A stretch of DNA of 64,000 nucleotides. It comes from Perca fluviatilis (lineage: Eukaryota; Chordata; Actinopteri; Perciformes; Percidae). The position numbers were made by a program, and so were the translations under genes. The DNA lies in assembly GCF_010015445.1 (NCBI RefSeq), contig NC_053127.1, forward strand, positions 31,185,715 to 31,249,714, given 5' to 3'. The notes under the pieces were generated by a model. The model was not told the DNA's origin. It ran no database searches and was given only the letters and a program-made list of their open reading frames with translations. Shown piece after piece: positions 1 to 13,887 of the stretch; position 1 is the first letter of the stretch, and each line of letters starts with the position of its first letter.

Positions 1-1326
1 AGAAAAGAAATCACAGCTCTGGGCCCACAACACAGCCCTGAGAAAGGAGAGGTGGGGGGGGAATGCTTGCTAAGCTATCCGTTTCACACACACAGGGACA
101 GAAGGTTCGATATTCATTCGATCGATGAATGAAAAGGCACAATGGCAAAATCGGACGGGCTCCTTTTCAAATCCACCGTCCAGTCGTCCACCCCCACCCC
201 CACACACAAAACACACAACAAAACACACCCCACCCGCGCCAACCCCTCCACAGTCTGCAGTCGCTGGGCGGCTGGTGTGGCAGGCACAGAGAGAGAGAGA
301 GAGAGGAGAGCAAGGGTTACATCAAGGCTGCTCCCTGGACCGTGCAAACAAGTCTAGACCGGTGACCTGTTCAATGGCTCCTTTTGAGGAGCGGGGCAAG
401 TTCGGTCAGAGCGAGGAGAAAGGCAGCCACAGCCTCTTTTCACTGGCCAAGCAGCTCCCAGCCTGCGATCGACAGGAGGTAAGGAGGGCCGGGAGGGCAG
501 GCATCTGCTTCCATGGTTACGGGCCGGGTATGGGGACCCCACTATTGAGGAAGCTCCGTTCTCATGCTCCCACAGAGGCAATGTCACGCATTTTAAAAAC
601 TGCGTCAGGCCGGGGCGACGACCAATATCACACCAGCGGCGGAGTCGCTCTTTGAGACGGGAAATAGAATGATAGCACGTGAGTTTGAGGAGGGTAAAAA
701 AAGAGTAAGGGGGGTGGGAGGGGGGGGACGCTTTGGGATGGGGGTGGCAGCATGTGCACGAGAAAGAAAAGAAATGCGTCACATGATCGTGGCAAATCCT
801 AATTCGAAGTAAGATGCTTTTTTTTTTCTTCTTCTTCTTTTTTCCTTTCTCGGCGAGCCACAACGGCGTTCTCAAATTTGCCGGGTCTACATTTTGAGCT
901 GCTTTTGTGGGGGGTGGGAATGTATTGTTCTGCGGAAGTCAGTGGCACAGATGATTTATCCTGGCAGGGAGCAAAGGTCAAGGTTTATGTGGCGAGCGCC
1001 GTTGTTGAGACACAGATATCGCCCTAACGAGGATTCTCTGCAACCAGCAACCTCAGTTTTAATCACAACAAAAAAAGGAGGAAGGGCTGGGGGAAAGAAA
1101 TGATCAGTTTTTTACTTTTAATTGATACTTTTAATTAGCAGAAAACTGTAAGCTGGTAAAAAATGTCAGTATTTCAAGGCAGTTTTTACAGATCAGTTGT
1201 AGCAAACTGTGCATGACTGTTACTCTAACAGAGACTGTGCGTGAGGGCTTTGGATTGCAAATCTGTCGGATGTAAGGAGTCACATCTGTCTGTTTGTTTG
1301 TTGATTTGTTTGTGTTTGGGCGCAAG

Positions 1327-1327
<1 letters not shown>
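1..1327. other. Non-coding stretch with G-rich tract and one donor-like site
   Basis: No gene is recognised here. The stretch holds a short (GA)n run near 288-304 and a very G-rich tract at about 700-750 with several runs of three or more G, which could form a G-quadruplex. A good splice donor (GAG|GTAAGG) lies at 478/479 downstream of an ATG at 374, with an open frame between them. I recognise no protein in it and see no convincing partner exon, so it is at most a candidate 5' exon of the non-coding host transcript proposed for this region. Confidence 0.3.
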
Positions 1328-1366
<39 letters not shown>

Positions 1367-1381
1367 GTGTGTGTGTGTGTG
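1328..1381. repeat. (GT)n microsatellite
   Basis: A dinucleotide GT run with one GC interruption. It creates a false Val/Cys-rich open frame on the + strand. Confidence 0.9.
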
Positions 1382-1915
1382 GAGTTGAATGGATGCTTTG
1401 GGCTTTTTCTTCACGAAGGAGGGGTGTGTTGGAACGTTGAATTTGGTCATGCAGCTGACGCTTTACCCCCTAACACACTCCAAACAGAGCGGACAGATGG
1501 CCGGCCCTCTGGAAGGGCTCGGGGCGTTGGATTTGCACTCAGACCGTGGGAAAGTCTTTGGCTGACTTCACCTGCTCAGGGAGCCGATGTGACTGGATTA
1601 AACAGCAATGAAAGAAGGGAGAAAGGAAAACTAACAAGGACACCGGTGCATGTGGCTTTGTGCAAGTGCGGGCATTTTCTCATATCTTGAGAGAGAAAAT
1701 GGGAGAAATGGAGACCCATTCAAAAAGATTTACCTTTTTTCTTTTTTAAAAGAACAGCAAACATGCCCTGTAAAAAAAATAAATAAATGTTTTTTTAGTG
1801 TGTGCAGAGGGAAAACAGGGTGGATGGGTTCATTGTATTTTTTTGTACGTGTCTCTGTAATCCTAATTGGAAACAGTTGATCCGCAGTTTGTCGGGACGT
1901 TAGACATGATGTTTG

Positions 1916-1920
<5 letters not shown>

Positions 1921-1948
<28 letters not shown>
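1921..1948. repeat. (CT)n microsatellite
   Basis: A pure CT run of about 14 units. Confidence 0.85.
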
Positions 1949-3089
<1,141 letters not shown>

Positions 3090-3970
3090 AGCGGTGTAGT
3101 CAGTCTTTGGCAAGAAATGTGAACTTGACTCTGCAGTGCTCAGGAGACCCTTCAGAACTTTTGGAGCACTTTTTGGAAGGTTTATGGTGCTCTTCAGATT
3201 CGGCCCAAGCCGCCATGTTTCTGGGAAGGATTTGTGCCACAGGGATTAGGTCATACAGTTGTACATTTGATATTCATTTGCACCACATTTCCCTACCAGA
3301 GCGGTGGTGATGGGACAATGTCAACAAGACTTTAGAAGACATTGCTGTTTCTTTCTCGTTTCTCTCTCAGCTCCAAAGGTGTTTCTCTGACTATTCACAG
3401 ATCCAAATATTTTTTTTTTCTTCCTTCTAATTGCATGCACGTACAGCATGTGAGCTCATATTAGGCGCCGATGCAAAAGCGCAAACAAAACGGGCTTTGT
3501 TTTTTTTCGTACGCCGGCGGAGCCGCGTAACGCTGAGGTAGACGGAGCCGGTCTCCGACGCCGGAACCAACACTAATCGGGTCACCAGAGCTTGTTCCCC
3601 ACTCGCTCACACACTGTATATAAATACACACGAAGAGACATTTTGTGCTCTGGCCTCGCTGACCTGTTCACATCGTGGTTTATTTTTATAGTGGTAATTT
3701 GCCATTGGCGCGATGGTTTGGTTTCAGAGGCCCACATCATTAATCATGGAGGGCATTACTGCAGTATAATTACACTTTCTCTCCCGCGTGTGTGCTCTCT
3801 ATCTAAATACATACATACAGTCGGAATGTGGTCAGCCACACAATATACTCAACAGCACAGGAGAGAGCAGAAGTGTCTTCTCTATATAGCTGAAATGTGT
3901 CATACCAGTGTGTATCCTGAGAGTAATAAGAGCTATAATATCCTCATATAAAACACAGTATCCTTCTAAA
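3090..3970. other. Non-coding stretch, no gene seen
   Basis: There is no recognisable gene. The part at about 3580-3800 is non-repetitive, with balanced composition and ATTA-type motifs (for example the ATTAATCATGG context near 3737), and could be a conserved non-coding element. Confidence 0.25.
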
Positions 3971-4351
3971 TAGGGCTGCACCATATGAGGAAAACATCCA
4001 ATATGCGATAACGCTGAATATCGTGATAACGATATTACTTACGATAAAAAAATAAAATAAAAAAAAGTTCTGCTCAGTTTGCTGCTTTCAGTATTCTGCT
4101 AAAATACAACACATTTGTTGTTGAAGGGAAAGGAAATAATTTCCTACATTCTTTTGTTGAACAAATTGAACAAGAAATTGGACATAAAAGTCAACTCTAA
4201 AAGAAAGAATACACATTATGAAGTGCAGTTTTCTGCTGCTATTTTACCTCGGAGTGTTTTTCGCGATACATCGCAGCCTTTGGCAATGTGTTTATTGCGC
4301 CAGCTGATATGGCGATGAAGATTAAAAAACGAAGCAATATATTGTGCAGGG
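3971..4351. mobile_element. hAT-like MITE (degenerate)
   Basis: It begins with TAGGGCTGCACCATATGAGG, a start typical of many non-autonomous hAT-type elements in fish, followed by the usual ATCGTGATAACGATA-type core. The right end, near ATATTGTGCAGGG, is a decayed inverted copy. There is no transposase frame and no clear target-site duplication, so the right edge is approximate. Confidence 0.5.
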
Positions 4352-4862
4352 AAGAGTGACTGAAAGAGTTGTTTGTTGTTGGTGTGGACTGACTTCACTT
4401 CACTGACTTCATAAAGTCATTTGATGGTGTTGGCAAGAAATTAAGACAAAAGATGACAATAATTGAAACCGCAAACACCCCAGGAAACAAATGAATGTGT
4501 GTGTGTGTGTGGGAGGGGGGGGAGTCATTGGCAGTGCTGTGTAACCCCTTTAGGATCATTATTCCACACCAAATGCACCCCCGGGGTGTGTGACACATTT
4601 GTGAATGGGTTCTTCCACAGGATTTAACGGGTTAACGGTAGACAAAGGGAGCTGGGACCATGTAGCCCAGCAGGGGAGACCCCAGTGGAAACAGCAGGCT
4701 GCCTTAGAGTCCCTGCTCTGTCCCATCCCGTTTGCTCTGCCTGCCATCACGGCTGACTGAGATGGGCTCTGTGAGGCTACATGGCTCTGGGGTGAGAGCA
4801 GCCACATGTCTTCAACTGGAGCGCATCTCTTCAGAATTCCCTCCACCAGCTCGCTCACACAC

Positions 4863-4930
<68 letters not shown>

Positions 4931-5665
4931 CTCCAGGCCATGTGAGGATATTTCACGCTTCCACAAGCTGAGCAGGGAACTGGTCATTGAAGACAAATGC
5001 TTTAATTTAATTCTGAATGGATGGACATGAACTTTGGACAGATGCCGTCCTTTATTGTCTTGCCCGGCTCCATGTGATTTCATGCTGTAAGTCCGGATAT
5101 ATAAGTATCACACAGTGTACTGTGGGTCTGCATGTGTTATATGGGTCTGGGTGTATGCTGCAGACCATAGAGGCCTAAATCCAGTACATCATGTAGTGTT
5201 ACAGTTGTCCGTTCCACTGATGTTTGCAGCACATTGTTTTTGTCTGCTTTATAGCTACTTATTTCTAAAAGGAAAAAGGATTTTCACTTTCTTTATGAGA
5301 GTCTGAAGCCGGTTTAGGTCAGGAACCCTAATGCAATTCCACTTTACTGTGCTGTGAAAACGTAGTGAGAAATGTCCCTCGAATACTTTCTTTAATTCAA
5401 GCCGTTTTTTATGAAAAGCCAGTACATTACATGTAACTTGATATGTATAAGAACGACGGTAAGATAGTGGCATCAGCATGCACACATTTGAAGGCTTGGT
5501 TACAAATCTTCTACTTTGATACCACTTTTAATGTGTGTGAGATCCTCTAAACAGTGTAAAAGTGATTATTTCAAATAACCAGACACCATAAAGCAACCTC
5601 ATCATTACAGCTCCAAGCTCTGTGTCTTATAAAGTTCGATAGTTAGATTTGCACTAATTCCTATT
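4352..5665. other. Non-coding stretch with one microsatellite
   Basis: Apart from the CA run described separately (4856-4928) and a short GT run at about 4496-4511, no gene or transposon is recognised. The 174-codon minus-strand frame over this stretch runs through the CA/GT tract and is rejected as coding. Confidence 0.3.
4856..4928. repeat. (CA)n microsatellite
   Basis: A CA dinucleotide run of about 36 units with one GC interruption. Confidence 0.95.
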
Positions 5666-5830
5666 TTTTGGGGGCTTTTTCCGCCTTTATTTTAATATGA
5701 CAGCTAGGTGAGAAAGGGGGAAGACATGCAGGAAATTGTCACATGTCAGATTCGAACCCTGGACCTCTGCGTCGAGGCATAAACCTCTCGGTATATGTGC
5801 GCCTGCTCTACCACTGAACCAACCCGTCCA
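5666..5830 (-). mobile_element. tRNA-derived SINE, decayed copy
   Basis: On the minus strand this reads as a tRNA-like head with a B-box-like GGTTCGAATCTG, then the CATGTCTTCC / CTCACCTAGCTGTCA body and an AATAAAGGCGG tail. It matches the copy at 12922-13116 in layout but is more diverged. This family is recognised by its Pol III box spacing and the 'AATAAAGGC' tail. I do not assign a named SINE family. Confidence 0.6.
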
Positions 5831-5966
5831 CACAGATTTACACCAATACTGCCAGTTTAGGGTTTGATTTCCACTTTGTCCAAACCTTTGCTAAAACATA
5901 ACCGTGGTGGTAGGTCTTTTCTGGATGTAAAAGGGCAATACAATAATTTAGGGCAGTATTCAGACG

Positions 5967-6351
5967 AGGGCTGGGCGATAAGCCGATATACAATATATCG
6001 TCAAGACGATGCAAAAGTGTCCATGGTATATTTTAATGTCTATATCATTTCTATCGCAATGTCGAAAAAACCAGAGGCCCAACTGCGTTACAGCAACATT
6101 TACATCGCGTGAACGTCGCTTATAAAAGAAACGCTCAGTAATTTTCATTTGTCAAGTCTTTAATTCACACAAGAGTATAGAAAAATAGGCTTTACAATGT
6201 GGTTATTTCATAAACCCTATTTATTTGTTGATTTGAAAAGAAAAAAAAAACAAACTGAAAACATGCTATATCTTGATATATATCGCTATCAAGATATGAA
6301 ATGATGTAGGTTATATCGGGATAGAAGATTTTGGCCATACTGCCCAGCCCA
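5967..6351. mobile_element. Inverted-terminal-repeat MITE (GGGCTGGGCGAT type)
   Basis: The left end reads AGGGCTGGGCGATAAGCCGATATA and the right end reads ...TGCCCAGCCCAG, so the tips are inverted copies. The interior is AT-rich with ATCGATAT-type repeats and no coding capacity. This is a common non-autonomous DNA transposon pattern in fish. I cannot see a clean target-site duplication, so the superfamily (probably hAT) is an inference. Confidence 0.6.
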
Positions 6352-6734
6352 GTCCTAATTCAAAACCGTTAACCGTTTAAAAGCCTAAATAATTCTAACA
6401 TTTGGTGTTCAACTTGTAACGTTAGTCCATTTCAGAATGATTCCGGCCTGTGGAGAGAATGGACGGTACTTTAATTTTAGGCCGAGGTCTGCATGGTGCA
6501 TTGTGGACGTCTGAAAACTGCAGAGCGTGTTTCCAGACCCGCTCAGACGGTGCTTAGCAAGTCAATTACAAGCTAATGGCCGTTTTCATTGGAAGGCCGC
6601 GCTGGTTCACCTGCTGATTTACCTGCTGATTTACCTGCAAGTCGCCTGCTTTATTAGCCACAATAAGAACCGCAGACCGCTCTCCTCTTATCTCACAGCC
6701 AACTGTGAGCAAAAGGCATCCGAGCTCAAATAGC

Positions 6735-7120
6735 CATTTAAACAATCATCAAATATGAATTCACTGCTTCTCGCTTATGGGTTTTAGCTTATTGACTGGT
6801 ACCTCCTAATTGTGTCTGATTGTTTTGCGGGAGCCTAATTAAAGTCTTGAATCGGCAATCATTTTCCCATAGTCCTGCGCTAATTTGCGCCATTTCCAGT
6901 GTTTTCTTCTTCCCATTGTCAGGCGATGGCTTTGATAATGAGAGGTTGTGCAGAGGGGTTATCAAAGCATTTGATAAGGACACGCTGCGAAAAGGTATCA
7001 TTATGATAACTGCTTCCACTGCCTCCTAAATGACAAGTAATCCCTAATGCAGTCGATTACGGTCCCGCTCCTCTGGAGGCAGCCTGTGGAAAATGATTTG
7101 TGCCATATAATGTTCTCAGT
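6735..7120. promoter_or_regulatory. Candidate conserved non-coding element
   Basis: About 390 bp with no repeats and no coding frame. It has balanced composition and clusters of GATAA/TTATC sites (about 6925-7005) and TAATT cores (about 6810-6840). The texture resembles deeply conserved developmental enhancers. Conservation cannot be seen from one sequence, so this is a guess from composition only. Confidence 0.25.
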
Positions 7121-7721
7121 TTCTTTGAAATGTCGCTAAGATCTAATGGCAGAAAGAATCAGGAAACTGATGTGGGGTTAGAACTAGAACGCTGTAGTGA
7201 ATACTGATTCCCCAAATAACCTTTCGAGATGAACCACATTCTAACTAGGGTACTGTTTTTGAACCTTTTTTTTGTTGAATTCTTGAATTAAGAATATTTG
7301 AGCGCGCGCTTTAAGAGATAATGAAATGTGATTTTTTATTTTTATTTTTTTAAGCTTACCTTCTGTTTATCCTCTCCTGGTTAATTATTGTGTTGCATAT
7401 CTAAAATCAACTAATAGTGCACCGCTCAGTTTCATTCTCCAGATTTAATGTTCTGCTTTTTATTTTTTCCTGTCACGATAATGTCAAGAGCATATGTCAG
7501 CGATCTGCACCAGCATCTCTTCTGATGGCAGACTGATGGCATGAATAACAGCAAATGCTCAAATCCAAACCATGCAACTGTAGAGCATATGACGATCAGA
7601 TAGGCTGCTCTGTCTGTTTGATTTCTACTTTATTGTTATTAGGCAGGTGTAACATTGCATAATATAATATCATAGTGCCTAAAATCAACAACTACCTACT
7701 TCGAACGTTGGAGGTTCCTTA

Positions 7722-8020
7722 AGGCAGTTGTTTTCAAAGTGGTGTCCGGAGTGTGTTCCAGAGGGTCCGCGTCAAAAAGGGGAATTATTTATTCACTAAA
7801 GTTTTCACTCTAATTCCATCCATAGGTAAAACAGTGACAGAATGTATGACTATTTGGGTCATGGGTTTCATATACTTTCTGTAATAAAACATCTGAAGGC
7901 AATAATTCTGTCAGATAGGGGACCCTGGGAGATCTTATCATATTATAAAATAGTGTAATTTGGTGGTAATTTGTGTCAGTTTATTTAATTTATTTCAAAA
8001 ACTTTGGGAACCCCCCCCTT
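7722..8020. mobile_element. Decayed hAT-like MITE
   Basis: It starts with GCAGTTGTTTTCAAAGTGG and ends with AAAACTTTGGGAACCCC, which is approximately the inverted copy of the start. This is the CAGTGGTTCTCAAA-type terminus seen in many fish hAT derivatives. There is no open frame, and the ends are approximate. Confidence 0.45.
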
Positions 8021-10594
8021 AAGGGGCATCTGTATTTTTAAAACTTGTTTGGAATATGTTTTTACCAGCCATGGAAAATACAGCACATAAACAGTGGATC
8101 CCCCCCCACCTAACCGTTCTGTACAGCGACTGTGTACTTTTTTTTAATTACATTTGAGCACAATGCTTACCTTATCTCTGTATAGTGCTAACTCTATCAC
8201 TATGTAAATGCCAAACTAAGCCTTTCGTTTCTCCGTTGTTTTTGTCGTACTGCCCGAGCCGGCTGAGAGGAGACGTCGGTAATTAAAACACAAGGCCAGG
8301 TCACGAGCTGAGACCGTCGCACAACGAAAAGCTCTCCCAAGATTCCAGGACGGAGGTGCCACACGTACCAATCCATTTTAATTGTCGTTTGAATTAATTT
8401 GAAAATGCTCAGGTCAATTAAGAAGATGCATTCCTCGGGCTGTGTGTAATGTCATATTCATCGATCCGTAGGGGTTACTTTATTCACTCATGTGTAGGAT
8501 ACGTTTATGTTTCTGAAACTCCGCCGTTTGGAATTCATTAAGTATTGATCCCTTTTAGCGCGGCGCGGTCTGATGGCTGCCTCGTCTGGAGCCAGGTTAT
8601 CAATTTAGCGCCATTCACAAACAGATGCCCTTTTACTGTGTTATTGTTATGCATCAACATTTCATACCCCAGCTAATCTCAATCTCAAGGTCTTTAAATT
8701 AAGACGTGGCATTTCTATGTATTTACCCCAGAAAACCCCCTTTGTGCTCAGTGTTAGGAGAAACATTTGACATTTGTTTGCAGTTTTTGCCTTGGCTTGC
8801 TTTTTTTGTTCCGAGTTTGCATGAGGTATGGTTGTCTCTGCACAACCTCTTCCTCTCCCTTCTACTTTCAGATTTTTTTTGCCCTCCATCCATCCCTTCC
8901 TGTGCGCTGATTGGCTGTCGGTGAGTCCGCTGCAGCCAATAAGGCTTGGTGAAAATCTCAGTGTTTAGTCTGGTGCTAGGCAGCAGGATCAACTGACAGG
9001 TGGGGTCAGGCAAAGTCATCGCCCCGGCTGGCTGCACGGCAAAGCTCTGTTAGCTTTTAAAGCAACATTACACCCGGGGTTGCTAGTCACAAAACATAAT
9101 TTCTGTCATCCGGAAACAGTTTGGACAATATTTGGGAGCATCAACAACTCTCCTCTAAAGTAAAGCCAGAATGCTATGTGTCGCTGCCTTTTCACCCAAA
9201 TTGAGCTGTATTTATTTTACTGTTTACACGTAGATGTACTGCTCGGTGTGCATCCCAATATTTCCCAAATTAATGTTCTCCAAGAAAAGTGATATTTTTT
9301 CTGTGTAAATCCTGTTTGCTAGAGGCAGAACACTGAGTAAGAGAGGCCAGATAAAGGCCCAGTAAGGCTAGGCCTCTCTACAGAGTAAATTCTGTGTGCA
9401 GCCTCAGCTCTCTCTTTCATTGCCACTCATAGTCTGCAGTTTTTTTTCCCACATGCAAAATATCTCAGGAAACAAAGTTATCCAAAATATTATTTGCAAA
9501 ATATCAACTTTTGTGCATTTTTTGTTATTCTATCCTCGGCAAGTCACAAGCGCTACTTTAAACACTAGGGAATGGCTGGATGGGTTTGTCTCTTTAAACC
9601 AAACTGTATAAACTTGTGTCTGGGTGAACCTGTTGACAGCTTTTCTCTCATGTCTTGAGGCAACATTATATTAATGGAGATGAGAGCTATGAGCCAAAAA
9701 TAACTGCATGTCTCTGGTGTGCCTTTGGAAAATAAAATAGCACAAATGATCTTCCTTTTTCTCTGCCAAGCAAATTGTCAAGTGAACAACTTCTTATTAA
9801 TATAGCATTTATGTACATATTCATTTTCATTTAAAAAGGGTGCCCACAATGGCTGGCTTAAAATAATCGATTCTCCTATTAAAATTGATCTTTGTTTGAG
9901 TGATCTGATATCGATTATTAAAATCCAGAAATCGATCTTTAAATATATGCCTTTTCACCATGGATGTGGTGAATTGACCCACTTTTTTGGGGTCAAGCCT
10001 TAATATACATTAACGTGGTACATTGTAAAATCACTGGCGATACCCAGCCTTAGTGCCTTCGAAGAACTGCATAGTGTTTTCGGTCGCATACAGTACATCT
10101 CCGCTTTGGTAAGGACATTAAATTACTTTAACTCAGATTTGTTTCAGGTTTTGGCCATCAATGTTTCTGTAACTATGCAGATGTCTGTTGTTGTCAGGGA
10201 ATGTTAACAGGACATTTTTTTTAATCCCACCAAAAGCTTGTGATGTAGCTTTTTCATATCTGTGTATATCCAATGTGTTTTTGTGTGCACCTCCATCTCT
10301 CCCTCCCCCACTAACTATAGATTTTTCACATCTTATCCATTACCAGGTTGAGTAGTCTGTCTGATTTCTCCTCCCCTGTCTGGTGTGCAATGGTATATCC
10401 CATCCCCAGGGGAAGTCCTTTAACCCCCCCAAATTCTCATTTGAACTTTGACCCTGGCCTCCTGCCTCTCAGGATATGAAATGACCCTCTCAGTGGGAAA
10501 ATGTTTTAGATGAGTCTGTTTAATGTAGAATGGAGCAGATGAGCTCAGAGAGCTGCATGGCCATTTTGTTGAGACATCTAAGAGCTATATTGTA
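8021..10594. other. Non-coding stretch, no gene seen
   Basis: No gene is recognised. The part at 8270-8625 is non-repetitive with several TTAATT cores and could be regulatory. The part at 9850-10030 contains ATCGAT-rich sequence (for example near 9866 and 9911) like the interior of decayed MITEs, but without recognisable ends. Confidence 0.3.
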
Positions 10595-10964
10595 ACTATG
10601 CAATCGCAATGACAAGCCATGTGTCTTTAGACAATGAGGATGTCTCCAGCTGGGCTATATGGAGGAAATCAAATAGCACGATATTTCTGACCAAATACAT
10701 CGATGGCAATATTGCGACGATATTGTAGGGTTGACTTTTGGTGCGCTCACAAAATATTAACAGTAACTTTAAGTGGGTAAAGGCAAATAACAGAACAGCT
10801 TGAACAGTCTGGTTAGTTTGAAAATGACATCGCTTTACTGTAATGCAGCCTTTAAAACCAGGAAAAGACAACACCTGTGTCAAATCACGATATTACAATA
10901 TCCCTAATCTAAGACGATGTCTAGCCTCATATATCGATATAATATCGATATATTGCCCAGCCCT
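10595..10964. mobile_element. MITE of the GCCCAGCCCT type, left end lost
   Basis: The right end ATATCGATATATTGCCCAGCCC (10943-10964) matches the terminus of the element at 5967-6351. The interior shares the ATATTGCGACGATATTG style. The left end is not clearly recognisable, so the start is approximate. Confidence 0.5.
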
Positions 10965-12260
10965 ATCTCTAAGTGGGCTCTTTATATATAGTGTTATATG
11001 CGCCAAAGGGTGGTGTGACGTGGAATATAATCACTGTCAACTCTGCCGGTCATAGCACCGGCCTCATGTATTTATTAAACAGATGTGCCAATCATGAAGC
11101 GTGATGAAAATGGCTCATCAGTATATGAGTACAGAGCACTTTCTCTGAGTAAACTATCCTGCGTGAGGTGCAGAGTGCCAGTGTGTCTCCGTGATGCCAC
11201 CACATTCTCAGCAGAGAGGCGTTGACTGCACACGATATAATTAACGAAAACGTGCACGTCTCTCCAAGCGTTTTGTGCATCTCCTGCATGAAGGAAAACA
11301 TGTTAACTACCAGGATGTAGTAATGCTGTTTGCGCCAGTTCCTGCACCACTATGAAAAAGGGAATTTCCTTTGTGTCATGGCCACCACACCAGCCTGTGG
11401 TCGACAACACTGGCTCTAATGGGTTTTGGATGAATATTTGATCATTTATGTACTTGATTGCTTATATTTTCTTATTATTCACATGCTCTGCTGTTTTTAA
11501 TCATCCACAGTGCCAGTACATAAACAGCAATGTGTTCTGAATTGGTATTTCTAGCAGCAACTACACAGTCTTAGTCTTATTGATGTCCTTACTCAATAAA
11601 ACCAGATATTAAACACTTGCTGTGCATTCAACGGTTGTAAATTGAATCATATGTGATTGGGAAGTGCTTGATGTATTCACACTATTATTATACTATTATT
11701 AACTTTGTAAACACAAATTATGATCTGCCAACAACATTTCTACACACAAACTACTGCATATACAGTAGACGCAGGGCTGATAAAAGCTAGTGAGAAAAGA
11801 AAACTCAAAAATAGGAGTGACACAAATGTCAAACAGCCCTTGCATTAGTTCTCCTGCTCCAATCACAAACATGTTCTAATTTATTCATGAACAGAGTTCG
11901 ACAGATGCATAACAGTTTGGTGTCAAATTGAGCGAGAGAGCCGGCGTATGACAGGCTCTCGGGGCAGCAACTTTAATCTCGTCTCTGGTGGATGCCTTGC
12001 TCTTCAGTGAGTCACAGGACCATGACATATGCATGTGTTATTGTAACAAACCACCTGATTGTGTTTGGCTACTGTTCTGGCTAAACTGCAGAAGAATGCA
12101 GCATGGGAACACTCGTTCGTCTGCTGTCGATACATGAGAGGCTCTTGTCTACTCTGAAATGATCTCTCTGTCATATTCATTATCTCACTGAAGAAATGCA
12201 GGAATTTAAATACAGTGTATGGGGGGGGGGGGAGGTAAGTGAATTATTGCTTATACAATC
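10965..12260. other. Non-coding stretch, no gene seen
   Basis: No gene is recognised. The part at 11870-12060 is non-repetitive and could be a conserved element. A poly-G run at 12222-12233 is followed by a donor-like GTAAGT at 12235, with no convincing acceptor. Confidence 0.25.
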
Positions 12261-12261
12261 T

Positions 12262-12655
12262 AGAGATGTTCCGATACCGATACCAGTATCCGAAAGCCTC
12301 CGATACCGCCTAAAATGCTAATCGGTATCGGAAAGTACTGGAGCTTATGCACCGATCCGATACCACCTCATTTATCCCCGAAGAAAATCTACTTTAAAGT
12401 AGTTTATTTATGTTCTTTTTCCGTTATGACTGACTGTCAAACTGGATAATAAAATAAAGTTCTTTAGCGTTCATTTTTTGTGTTTGTTCATGTTTCACAG
12501 AAAGTTTAACCTGAGCACAACAACAAAGATATTAACAATTATATCACATCCATTCAGGGATAGTAGTATACACCAGTGAAACATAAATATATATGACACA
12601 CTGGTATCCGCTCAGTACTCAGAAGCAAAAAAAAGGTATCAGATAATCTCTAATA
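12262..12655. mobile_element. MITE-like repeat (TAGAGATGTTCCGATACC type)
   Basis: It starts with TAGAGATGTTCCGATACCGAT and carries the repeated CCGATAC / GTATCGG motif typical of a widespread fish non-autonomous element. The right end, near GGTATCAGATAATCTCTA, is a decayed inverted copy of the start. There is no coding capacity. Confidence 0.5.
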
Positions 12656-12921
12656 CCATCAGAAGTTCCACATATCTCTCAGTTCTCTCTAACAACGTCA
12701 CGTTAATTAATTGACCTGTTTGAGATATTATGAATCCATTCTTGGACCCGGGCCACCAATATTTCTGGTATTCCAGTGTAGCCAACAGATATCTGGGCCA
12801 AGTCTCTCGCTCTCTTCGGTGCGGCGTTCATTGTTTACAGTTTGGGCTAATCTCTATAGACAGATCTGCAAATGAATGCCGATTAATGAATTTAAAAAAG
12901 CTAACAAAAAGCTTTTCCTCG

Positions 12922-13116
12922 GGTGCCCGGATAGCTCAGTTGGTACAGCGGGCGCCCATATATAGAGGTTTGCTCCTCGACGCAGCGGGCCCGGGTTTGA
13001 CTCCGACCTGCAGGCCTTTTGCTCCATGGTCCCCCTCTCTCTCTCTCCCCTTTCATGTCTTCAGCTTTCCTGTCAAATAAAGGCCTAAAATGCCCCAAAA
13101 AAATATTTTAAAAAAT
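12922..13116 (+). mobile_element. tRNA-derived SINE
   Basis: The tRNA-like head contains an A box (TAGCTCAGTTGGTA, about 12932) and a B box (GGGTTTGACTCC, about 12993), as in a Pol III promoter. It is followed by a CT-rich body and an AATAAAGGCCTAAAATGCCCC tail ending in A-rich sequence. It is the best preserved of four copies in the window (also 5666-5830, 34900-35131 and 39262-39423). The head has degenerated from a functional cloverleaf, so it is not called a tRNA gene. Confidence 0.75.
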
Positions 13117-13841
13117 GGACCGTTTACCTGCATGCAACCAAAGTTTTCACACACTTACATAACTGCATCATGGAGTTTGCAGGTGTTACAGTTGACTCAA
13201 TGTTAATATGTGCATATATTATTTTAATCAAATCATAATTTCTATTTTTTTTCAAATTATTTGAGCTACTCTCCACGTACCCCCTGGCAACTGCAGAAGT
13301 ACCCTCTGGGGTACAAGTACCGCCGGTTGGGAATCCTGTTTTAGATTAATCATGTTTTTAAAAAGAAGCATGTCAACTTTGTTTCAGTCATCTCCAGCTA
13401 TATTTGAATCAGGAGGAACAGTATGCGTTGCTCATAGCCTTTTGTATTTACTCTGTAAAAAAAAAAAAAAAAGAATTCTGGCATCTGAGCTGAAATCTCA
13501 AGCAACCAGCATGCCCATAGAGTTGACTTTGGAAGGCACGAAGCATTCCTGCTCGACACCATATTAGCCCCTACTTCCCCCCCCTCCCCCTCCCACCTCG
13601 AGGGTGCTGGGCAGCCTGCCAGGTAGAGGTTGCTATGACTCCTAACACCACCCTTCACCCCACCCACACCCACCCAAGCCAGGAGGTGCCAGATTTTCTG
13701 TAGAGGGGGCAGGCCGGGCTAACGTTTTGATTTGGACAAAAGATGTCTTCACAATGTCAGCAGAATACTTACTGGGAATGCTGTGGCTTTCTGGTAGGAA
13801 ATCATGTGATCTTTCCAGCCAAGGTTTTGTAATGGTGCCTG

Positions 13842-13887
<46 letters not shown>

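Noticed and set aside
125..655. A 176-codon + strand frame near the window start
   Set aside because: It includes a proline/threonine stretch from CA-rich sequence and a GA run, and resembles no protein I know. A good splice donor lies inside it, so a continuous coding exon is unlikely.
12922..13000. A functional tRNA gene at the SINE head
   Set aside because: Although A and B boxes are present, the acceptor strands do not pair well and the same head plus body and tail recurs at three other places, so it is a SINE.
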